A stretch of DNA of 5,607 bases from Euryarchaeota archaeon UBA33 (GTDB lineage Archaea > Thermoplasmatota > E2 > DHVEG-1), in the NCBI GenBank assembly GCA_002506745.1, contig DAYE01000089.1, forward strand, positions 29,278 to 34,884, given 5' to 3'. Positions 1 through 5,290 of this stretch are shown piece by piece. The translations under genes and the position numbers were made by a program. Within the stretch, counting starts at the first letter, position 1. Each line of letters opens with the position of its first letter. Under the pieces are notes generated by a model that saw only the letters and a list, made by a program, of their open reading frames with translations, ran no database searches and was not told where the DNA came from.

Positions 1-156
1 GATATGCACCATGTCAACAAAATGATCTGCATCCCGCTGCCTCATCGGACTCATATGATCGTAAAAGGTAGGAATCGCGAGAAACATAAGCAAAACTGTC
101 AAGAATGGATTCAGAAACTGTTCTTACTGGATCTCGAAACCCTTTTATGTCCCTAA
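1..156 (+). CDS. C-terminal fragment of a possible HNH-type nuclease-like protein (5' end outside window)
   Basis: The frame is open from base 1 to a TAA at 154-156, giving 51 residues of a gene that starts before the window. The fragment begins with Asp-Met-His-His-Val-Asn, followed by Met-Ile-Cys-Ile-Pro (8-12), His15, His18, a Gly-Arg-Asn stretch (23-25) and Cys33-Gln-Glu-Trp. This order (HHxN, a short beta strand ending in IP, then a helix with His residues) resembles the beta-beta-alpha metal site of HNH nuclease-like proteins, some of which are small archaeal proteins. I infer that family by eye from one short stretch. The stop overlaps the stop of the convergent PAS gene, which fits a real gene end. 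The opposite strand is also open over about 40 codons here, but it has no good start signal. An unrelated short protein, or noncoding sequence, remains possible. Confidence 0.45.
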   Translation, partial: DMHHVNKMICIPLPHRTHMIVKGRNREKHKQNCQEWIQKLFLLDLETLLCP

Positions 157-557
157 TCTAACAATCGTTTTTCCCCAGATAATTTCTGCAGCTCAGCGAT
201 GTTCTGTGATGCTTCCAGACAGCCAAGGTACTTCCCCTGCTCATCACGCAACGCATAATATTCGATAAGGACTTTTTGTTTCTCTTGATTTGGTCCCAGG
301 GGAAGATCGATGTAGAATCTAGCTTTGTCTCGTTTCCCTGCTTTCATCTCTTTCAGTATCTGTTCGACTTTCTCTAGACTTTTCTTCGGATGACAGTTTT
401 GTACATCTCGTCCGACAACCGCCTCAGGTCGTTTGAAAATTCGTGTAGCGTGTTTATTCCATGCAAGAACTTTTTCGTTTTTATCAATGACTGAAAATTC
501 GATTGGTATTGTCTCTAAAAAAGCCTGTAAGATGTCTTCTGGTAATTTTCCAATCAT
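153..557 (-). CDS. Stand-alone PAS-domain protein (PAS_10 / DUF438-associated type)
   Basis: This gene encodes 134 residues that are nearly all one PAS sensor domain, with no kinase, HTH or other output domain. Visible PAS features are an N-terminal helix (LPEDILQAFLETIP), the strand FSVIDKNEKVLAWNKHATRIF (residues 21-41, given as key positions Asp25, Trp33, Asn34), GRDVQNCHP (49-57), a helix KVEQILKEMKAGKRDKA, and closing strands ending in YYALRDEQGKYLGCLEASQNI. The GRDxxNCHP signature is typical of PAS domains that accompany DUF438 proteins. Cys55 and His56 could contact a cofactor, but this is inferred. It probably acts as a soluble cytoplasmic sensor whose partner is elsewhere. An in-frame ATG lies 25 codons upstream at 632. 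I prefer the ATG at 557 because GGGGAG sits six bases before it, and because the longer version would be encoded across a good TATA box. PAS identity is strong; ligand and role are unknown. Confidence 0.85.
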   Translation of the reverse strand: MIGKLPEDILQAFLETIPIEFSVIDKNEKVLAWNKHATRIFKRPEAVVGRDVQNCHPKKSLEKVEQILKEMKAGKRDKARFYIDLPLGPNQEKQKVLIEYYALRDEQGKYLGCLEASQNIAELQKLSGEKRLLD

Positions 558-563
558 AGGGTA

Positions 564-569
564 CTCCCC
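564..569 (-). promoter_or_regulatory. Shine-Dalgarno of the PAS gene, deciding its start
   Basis: On the minus strand GGGGAG ends six bases before the ATG at 557. It matches the GGAGG core complementary to the 16S rRNA 3' end and selects this start over the in-frame ATG at 632, which has no comparable site. Confidence 0.7.
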
Positions 570-595
570 GATGTAAAAACGATGAAGAGCTATTG

Positions 596-605
596 TTTTA
601 TATTT
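596..605 (-). promoter_or_regulatory. TATA box of the PAS gene
   Basis: The minus strand reads AAATATAAAA, a near-consensus archaeal TATA box, preceded by purine-rich GAAAG suitable as a BRE. Its centre is about 44 bases before the ATG at 557. That predicts transcription starting near 574 and a leader of about 17 bases holding the Shine-Dalgarno site. An 8-bp perfect palindrome, TTTCGAAA (607-614), lies just upstream of the box. Confidence 0.65.
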
Positions 606-633
606 CTTTCGAAACGAGAGAGAATCATCCAAA

Positions 634-641
634 TCTTAATA
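634..641 (+). promoter_or_regulatory. Candidate TATA box of pheS (probably leaderless transcript)
   Basis: The AT-rich element TCTTAATA is centred about 29 bases before the pheS ATG. Archaeal transcription usually starts 25-27 bases past the TATA centre, so the transcript would begin within a few bases of the ATG. Only a weak AGGT (659-662) precedes the start, four bases away. Together this suggests a leaderless mRNA. The element is not a close consensus match, so the call is moderate. Confidence 0.4.
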
Positions 642-666
642 CGTAGTAAGACAATTTCAGGTTTCA

Positions 667-2184
667 ATGGATATAGAAAAAATCATCAAGGAACTTTCTC
701 AAAACGAAAAAAAAGTTTTACTCGCGCTTCAGAAACTGCATGGCAGAGGCTCACCGCAGGATATCTTCAACACAGGGGGGTTTACCCAAGATGTTGAGAT
801 AGCCAATGCTGCTTCCTGGTTACAGTCAAAAAAACTCGTTACCGTAGATAACCATATAAAAACAGTCTATTCACTCGGTAAGGAAGGGAAACGTTTTGTT
901 GAAAAAGGCCTTCCTGAGAAACGAGCACTTCAGTTGCTTGCTGAAAAGCAAGGAGCCCTCTCTTTAAAGGACCTCTCCGCAGTCCTAGAATCAGATGAAA
1001 TCCCCGTAGCCATCGGATGGTTGAAAACCAACGGCTGGGCAACTCTACGAAAAGAAAAAGAAACGACTCTTGAAATCACACTAAAAGGAAAAAATGCGCT
1101 CTTAGAGGTAACAGAGGAAGAAAAACTGTTACGTCTGCTGTCCGAACACCCAGAACAAGAAATCGAAAAAAACACGATTAAACCGCTTGCATCACGAAAG
1201 AACGTGATTAAAGAAAAAGATCTCATCACCAGTTCAGTAAGTCTCACAGATTATGGAAAAAAAGTTGTTGACGCTGGGTTTGAAATCCAAGAGGAGATTT
1301 CTCAGATTACCAGCGCCATCATTAAAAACGATGAATGGAAAAAAAAGACAATCAGACCGTACGACATTCATGCGTTCGCTCCATCGTTATATGGGGGGAA
1401 AACTCATCCTCTCGTCAAATTGATTTCAGAAATCAGACAGATCTTTGTTGAAATGGGTTTCCAGGAGATACAAGGGGATTACGTTGAATCGTGCTTCTGG
1501 AACATGGACGTCCTATTCATCCCTCAGGATCATCCTGCACGAGAAATGCAGGATACCTTCTACTGCAAAGTGCCCTCAACACTCCCTATTAATGAACCAC
1601 AATTAGTAAAGGAGGTCGCCCGTGTCCACGAAAACGGGGGCACGACCGGATCCATCGGTTGGGGGTACACGTTCTCTAAAACAGAGGGGGAACGTGCGCT
1701 ATTACGGACCCATACCACAGTCAACACCATCCGATATCTTTACAACCATCCTATACCACCCTGTAAGGTCTTCTCTCTTGAGCGGGTGTTTCGAAACGAG
1801 GACATCGACACGACCCATCTCCCAGAATTCTATCAGATAGAGGGGATCATCTATGAAGAGAATGCGAATTTCAGGCAACTCGTTGGTATCCTGAAGGAGT
1901 TTTATCGGAGAATGGGTTTTGAAAAAATCAGGTTCAGACCAGGGTATTTCCCGTACACGGAACCAAGCATGGAAGTCGAGGTGTTCTGGAATGGGAAATG
2001 GATGGAACTGGGAGGAAGCGGAATCTTCAGACCTGAGGTCATAGAGCCAATTGGCGTGAAAACCCCGGTGCTTGCCTGGGGTTTGGGACTAGAGAGACTA
2101 GCCATGCTCCGCTATGGCCTGACCGATATCAGAAGCTTGTACATCAGTGACCTTGAATGGTTACGAAAAACACCGTTATTATAA
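667..2184 (+). CDS. pheS: Phenylalanyl-tRNA synthetase alpha subunit (archaeal/eukaryotic type)
   Basis: PheS is the catalytic subunit of the alpha2-beta2 enzyme that attaches phenylalanine to tRNA-Phe in the cytoplasm. At 505 residues it has the usual archaeal length. Residues 1 to about 215 form the winged-helix-like N-terminal region found in archaeal and eukaryotic alpha subunits. The class II catalytic core follows: DIHAFAPS near 232-239; motif 1 starting at HPLVKLISEIRQIF near 247; motif 2, VFRNEDIDTTHLPEFYQIEG, near 373-392; the Phe/ATP pocket segment YTEPSMEVEVF near 429-440; and motif 3, GLGLERLAMLRYGLTDIR, near 471-488. All key class II residues appear present, so the enzyme should be active. 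ATG 667 is the only start codon after an in-frame stop at 637. No partner pheT follows; the next gene is an unrelated exported protein behind its own promoter, so pheS appears monocistronic here. Confidence 0.97.
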   Translation: MDIEKIIKELSQNEKKVLLALQKLHGRGSPQDIFNTGGFTQDVEIANAASWLQSKKLVTVDNHIKTVYSLGKEGKRFVEKGLPEKRALQLLAEKQGALSLKDLSAVLESDEIPVAIGWLKTNGWATLRKEKETTLEITLKGKNALLEVTEEEKLLRLLSEHPEQEIEKNTIKPLASRKNVIKEKDLITSSVSLTDYGKKVVDAGFEIQEEISQITSAIIKNDEWKKKTIRPYDIHAFAPSLYGGKTHPLVKLISEIRQIFVEMGFQEIQGDYVESCFWNMDVLFIPQDHPAREMQDTFYCKVPSTLPINEPQLVKEVARVHENGGTTGSIGWGYTFSKTEGERALLRTHTTVNTIRYLYNHPIPPCKVFSLERVFRNEDIDTTHLPEFYQIEGIIYEENANFRQLVGILKEFYRRMGFEKIRFRPGYFPYTEPSMEVEVFWNGKWMELGGSGIFRPEVIEPIGVKTPVLAWGLGLERLAMLRYGLTDIRSLYISDLEWLRKTPLL

Positions 2185-2187
2185 TGA

Positions 2188-2216
2188 CTTTTTCTAAACA
2201 TTTCACTCCTTTTTTG
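2188..2216 (+). terminator. T-run transcription terminator after pheS
   Basis: Two T-runs, T5 at 2189-2193 and T6 at 2210-2215, follow the pheS stop within about 30 bases. Archaeal RNA polymerase commonly terminates at such U-tracts without a hairpin, and no convincing stem is visible. Their position before the next promoter fits separate transcription of the two genes. Confidence 0.55.
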
Positions 2217-2264
2217 TAAAAGAATATCATCCAAAATATTATTAAATATAATCCTTATTATAAT

Positions 2265-2297
2265 TAAACAAAGATGGTAAGTGTTGTAAACAAAGAT
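2265..2297 (+). repeat. 11-base direct repeat at a 22-base period, next to a TATA box
   Basis: The 11-mer TAAACAAAGAT occurs at 2265-2275 and again, identically, at 2287-2297. The copies are exactly 22 bases apart, about two helical turns, so both would face the same side of the DNA. The second copy ends where the TATA box of the 964-residue gene begins and covers its BRE position. It may be a binding site for a dimeric or tandem regulator. The sequence is AT-rich, so chance is not excluded. Confidence 0.45.
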
Positions 2298-2306
2298 TTA
2301 TATAAT
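2297..2306 (+). promoter_or_regulatory. TATA box of the large surface-protein gene
   Basis: TTTATATAAT follows purine-rich AAACAAAGA, which can serve as a BRE. Its centre is about 41 bases before the ATG at 2343. This predicts a start of transcription near 2327 and a leader of about 16 bases containing the Shine-Dalgarno site. A second AT-rich run near 2243-2252 is less well placed. Confidence 0.6.
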
Positions 2307-2315
2307 AATAAGATA

Positions 2316-2328
2316 GATAGTTACTATC
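2316..2328. repeat. Short inverted repeat at the predicted transcription start
   Basis: GATAG, a 3-base TTA spacer, then CTATC forms a perfect 5-bp inverted repeat between the TATA box and the predicted start of transcription. This is a location where a repressor could block polymerase. It is short, so only a weak operator candidate. Confidence 0.25.
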
Positions 2329-2336
2329 GAGGTTGA
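2329..2336 (+). promoter_or_regulatory. Shine-Dalgarno of the large surface-protein gene
   Basis: GAGGTTGA contains GAGGT, complementary to the archaeal 16S rRNA tail, nine bases before the ATG at 2343. It supports this ATG as the start, which also gives a well-formed signal peptide. Confidence 0.6.
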
Positions 2337-2342
2337 GAAGAT

Positions 2343-5237
2343 ATGCTAGCGCACAAAGCGCTCAAAGCAGTGCTACTAACGTTCATTCTAATATCAGGGT
2401 CGTTTCTCACTATCTTTCTAATCCCTGTCGCTCATGCGGAAAACTCTCAAGGATATACGACCCTTTATTTCACCAATGCACTGAACTTTGAAAACGAAGA
2501 TGGAGTTTCCACTCTCACACAAATTCACCCAACATCACAAAAAGACTCTGAATATCCACCGAGTATATTAACAAAAAATGGAATCTTCGATAAAAATAAT
2601 ACGCTTATATCACAGGAATGGTTCACTTGGCTGTCCAGCGCCTTGATCGGTAACATCTTTGGTAATTTATCAGGGTTCAACATGAGCGAATTGGGAGGCT
2701 TAGAAGGATTAGAATTACTTTTTCCTGGTTTGAATCGTATCTCTGAAGTATATGCCTATAATGGAAACGACACGATAAAAATACAGGGTGACATTCTGTA
2801 CCACTTATATTTCTCCGATACAAGAAAAATAAAAAAACTCACAGATAGCATTAGCGTAGCACTCTACACAATACCCATCGACTCACTTTTCGGGCTCCCT
2901 AAGAAGATAACAAACACCACTGAACTCCTAAAACCACCAAGATACTTCGGGGGTATCTACGACCAACAAATAACACTATCAAATGTTAATTGTACACTAA
3001 AACCAGGAGATAGTCTGCTTGTCAGCATTGAAATAATCCCTACGAATAAATCTACATTAGCATTAGATTTAATAAATTCACCAGCTATAAAGAAGGGCGT
3101 TCAGTGGATGGTGAACCGTTGGGAAAACAACATCACTCGTGGTCCATTACGAAGACAACTTGGAGCGTTAATAAAAAATGTTACCACCTTTTTAAAGGAA
3201 TCAGAGGGAGATACAGGGATTAATTTTAGTTCAGATGACATCGCTTCATTCATCAACACCATGAAATCAACGAAATTCATCTATGATTCACAGGCTCATC
3301 CTTCATCCATCACCATCCCAGCGAAGATATCAGAAGAAGATATCCGAGTTTACTACTTCACTTCCGGTCAAGAGCTGAGCGAAATTCAACAAGATGGAAC
3401 AAATGCGACGAAGACCAAAATACTTGCCACCCCAATACTCTGGATTGCTGGTGAAGGACTTGAAAGAAATAAAATACTCAAAGTACAAAATGTCACCGCC
3501 GAGCTGTACTTCTCACGATTGCTTTGCATCCTTCCAAGAAAAGTCAGTGTCACCGTGACCTTATTAGAGGATAATACAACCATCGCATCTTCTGATAAGC
3601 AATTGACAAAGAACGAGTTACAAGGCTTCCTGCGTAAGAAAATAACACCAATCGTTTTTAATTTTACTGGTATAGACAAAGAAATTAGCTATGGTCATAA
3701 ACTTGCAATAAGTATTTCCTTAAGCAATGGGACAAAATCAGTGAGAACACCATTGTTTCTCCAATCAAATTCCATTCAGTACCCTTCGCTCCTTCGAGTT
3801 AAATTCGAAGAAACACATAATATTCAGATACAAGACTTGACCACCACCCCATCAGACGGAAAAATAATACCTGGTGGCTCTGTTGAATACCTCTTCAATA
3901 TAACAAGCAAAAATTCAGATACTTTACACATAAGCACCATCGAAAAACAAAAAACCGGAGCATGGTCCATCTCAGCCCTATCATCCGTGACCGTCTCTGC
4001 AGGTAGCTCAGTAACCATACCGGTGTATGTAAATTCATCAACTGTCCTAAAAGAAGCATATGGCAACATCATCGATCTCATCGTCATAATCACCGGAAAC
4101 ACCGGTATCGCTCGGCAAACAGTCACCGCTGAAATATCTGAAGATGCCATACAATATAGGGTAGAAATTCTTGGATATGCAAACAGCATCAATATCAGCA
4201 AAGGGGAAAACCGTTTCTTCTATTTCATTGTGAAAAATAACAACACTGGCGCAATCGACGATGTCGATAGCTACACGATAACCGCTTCTTCAGAGAACTA
4301 CTGGCCGCTTATCCCCCAGGCAACCATAAGGAACCTCGGGATAGGAACCACCACTAATGCCGATGACGCGAGAGTCCTCATCAAGGTTCCGAAGAACACA
4401 ACAGAATCATCAGATGTCATCACCATCACGGTCACCTCAGACAGCAATGCCGAAGCCTCTGCCACCATCCTTATCACGGTCAAAGTGAACGGGGGTGATT
4501 TCATTGATGAAATCGTAAACTTCTTCGATTCAACAGCACAAACATTAGGACTGAACGACCTATTCGGCTCAGATGGCAAATTCGTACTCTTACTACTCCT
4601 TGTGGTAATCATTTTATTCCTCCTAATCATTCTGGCCATCGTGTTTACATCAAAACCGGTCCGTATCATCTGCACCGACCGGATCAAAGAAATAGAATCA
4701 ACAGAGAAAGCGATCTTCGAAGTCACCCTGAAAAACCCATACAAAAAGACACAATCCTATGATATCGAAGCACAACAGACAGCACCGTCATCGAAATGGG
4801 AAATCACCCTGGATCCAGCAACAACCGAAGTCGAGGGAAGAACATCAAAAACACTCCAGGTCGTCGTCACACCAACAGATGCTTCAGAACCAAAGGAATG
4901 GACACAAGTAACAGTCTTTGTGAAAAAAACAGGAAAAAAGAAAAAATATTCCATCGATCTTATCACCATGCTGAAAGAGGGCAAAACACTCCTTCACCTT
5001 CAAAACGTGTCCCACTGGCCAACCACTTTCAACCCGGGAGAAAGGATTGTTACTTCCTTTAATTTATCAAATGACGGGACGATAGCGGCACGAAACGTGA
5101 AAATCTTTTTCTATCTCAATGGAAAACAAAAGAACAAAGTCGAAGTCATGCTGCCTGCAGGAAATATCGCAGATATCCGGATCCCCTGGCTAGCGGAAAA
5201 AGGTAAAAACCAGATTCGTATACGAGTAAAAGAGTAG
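2343..5237 (+). CDS. Large exported, membrane-anchored protein with repeated beta-sandwich (NEW3/CARDB-like) domains
   Basis: I do not recognise a named gene. The 964 residues start with a signal peptide (Lys5 and Lys8, hydrophobic core 9-28, likely cleavage after AHA at 30-32). The predicted external part (33-746) is beta-rich, with 20 N-X-S/T sequons and only two cysteines. Two similar modules, about 145-235 and 382-465, share an LYFS strand and a later G-x-x-L strand. Two NEW3-like Ig domains follow, about 497-600 and 605-722. One transmembrane helix spans 747-768. After it come a third NEW3-like domain (about 772-860), a polybasic KKTGKKKK (861-868), and a CARDB-like domain (about 889-964) with NPGERIVTSFNLSNDGT. 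Basic residues just after the span place this C-terminus in the cytoplasm. It is probably an envelope, adhesion or scaffold protein; no catalytic motif is seen. Domain names are assigned by eye. The stop is one of three in tandem. Confidence 0.85.
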   Translation: MLAHKALKAVLLTFILISGSFLTIFLIPVAHAENSQGYTTLYFTNALNFENEDGVSTLTQIHPTSQKDSEYPPSILTKNGIFDKNNTLISQEWFTWLSSALIGNIFGNLSGFNMSELGGLEGLELLFPGLNRISEVYAYNGNDTIKIQGDILYHLYFSDTRKIKKLTDSISVALYTIPIDSLFGLPKKITNTTELLKPPRYFGGIYDQQITLSNVNCTLKPGDSLLVSIEIIPTNKSTLALDLINSPAIKKGVQWMVNRWENNITRGPLRRQLGALIKNVTTFLKESEGDTGINFSSDDIASFINTMKSTKFIYDSQAHPSSITIPAKISEEDIRVYYFTSGQELSEIQQDGTNATKTKILATPILWIAGEGLERNKILKVQNVTAELYFSRLLCILPRKVSVTVTLLEDNTTIASSDKQLTKNELQGFLRKKITPIVFNFTGIDKEISYGHKLAISISLSNGTKSVRTPLFLQSNSIQYPSLLRVKFEETHNIQIQDLTTTPSDGKIIPGGSVEYLFNITSKNSDTLHISTIEKQKTGAWSISALSSVTVSAGSSVTIPVYVNSSTVLKEAYGNIIDLIVIITGNTGIARQTVTAEISEDAIQYRVEILGYANSINISKGENRFFYFIVKNNNTGAIDDVDSYTITASSENYWPLIPQATIRNLGIGTTTNADDARVLIKVPKNTTESSDVITITVTSDSNAEASATILITVKVNGGDFIDEIVNFFDSTAQTLGLNDLFGSDGKFVLLLLLVVIILFLLIILAIVFTSKPVRIICTDRIKEIESTEKAIFEVTLKNPYKKTQSYDIEAQQTAPSSKWEITLDPATTEVEGRTSKTLQVVVTPTDASEPKEWTQVTVFVKKTGKKKKYSIDLITMLKEGKTLLHLQNVSHWPTTFNPGERIVTSFNLSNDGTIAARNVKIFFYLNGKQKNKVEVMLPAGNIADIRIPWLAEKGKNQIRIRVKE
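4581..4646 (+). other. Single transmembrane segment (residues 747-768 of the surface protein)
   Basis: Twenty-two uninterrupted hydrophobic residues, mostly Leu, Ile and Val, run from Phe747 to Phe768. An acidic, Gly-rich stretch (LFGSDGK) precedes them, and Thr-Ser-Lys-Pro with Arg774, Arg780 and Lys782 region positives follows. By the positive-inside rule the chain crosses from outside to inside. Confidence 0.85.
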
Positions 5238-5243
5238 TAGTAA
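5235..5243 (+). other. Three tandem in-frame stop codons
   Basis: The surface-protein frame ends TAG TAG TAA with no codon between. The extra stops would catch readthrough before the downstream coiled-coil gene. This may be chance in AT-rich sequence. Confidence 0.9.
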
Positions 5244-5245
5244 AC

Positions 5246-5253
5246 CTTATAAT
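5246..5253 (+). promoter_or_regulatory. Candidate TATA box for the coiled-coil gene
   Basis: CTTATAAT lies in the 53-base gap after the surface-protein gene, centred about 41 bases before the GTG at 5291. The spacing matches that of the PAS and surface-protein promoters. It predicts transcription starting near 5276 with a short leader containing AGGGTG. The gene could still be read from the upstream promoter as well. Confidence 0.4.
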
Positions 5254-5278
5254 GGGAGAATAATTCGGTAGTGGAAAA

Positions 5279-5284
5279 AGGGTG
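5279..5284 (+). promoter_or_regulatory. Shine-Dalgarno selecting the GTG start at 5291
   Basis: AGGGTG resembles the archaeal GGAGGTG core and ends six bases before the GTG at 5291. It overlaps the alternative in-frame GTG at 5282, which argues for the later start. Confidence 0.55.
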
Positions 5285-5290
5285 TCTCTT

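Noticed and set aside
1..130. Minus-strand open frame with a hydrophobic start (LTVLLMFLAIP...) running off the left edge
   Set aside because: It lacks a Shine-Dalgarno site and its ATG at 96 follows no clear promoter. The plus-strand frame shows a recognisable His/Pro pattern and stops neatly against the PAS gene. The hydrophobic run can be the complement of that frame.
607..614. 8-bp palindrome TTTCGAAA between the divergent promoters as an operator
   Set aside because: It is well placed but short and isolated; one 8-mer palindrome in AT-rich DNA is weak evidence, so it is only mentioned with the PAS TATA box.
582..797. 71-residue plus-strand frame overlapping the pheS start
   Set aside because: It is out of frame with pheS, begins inside the PAS promoter region and has no family resemblance or translation signal.
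839..2105. Several frames of 67-105 residues overlapping pheS on either strand (839-1042, 930-1247, 1622-1840, 1902-2105)
   Set aside because: All lie wholly within the confidently assigned pheS and have compositions expected from its complement or shifted frames.
2216..2270. AT-rich stretch after pheS as a possible small RNA or origin-like element
   Set aside because: No stem, repeat cluster or RNA motif is visible; the composition is ordinary for an archaeal promoter spacer.
3386..5062. Five frames inside the surface-protein gene (3386-3679, 3824-4201, 4298-4744, 4757-4984 minus; 4796-5062 plus)
   Set aside because: They are shadows of the 964-residue frame; the apparent hydrophobic stretches are complements of Thr-, Asn- and Asp-rich coding sequence.
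5282..5284. Alternative GTG start for the coiled-coil gene three codons upstream
   Set aside because: It overlaps the AGGGTG site that is correctly spaced for the GTG at 5291, and no ribosome site of its own is visible.
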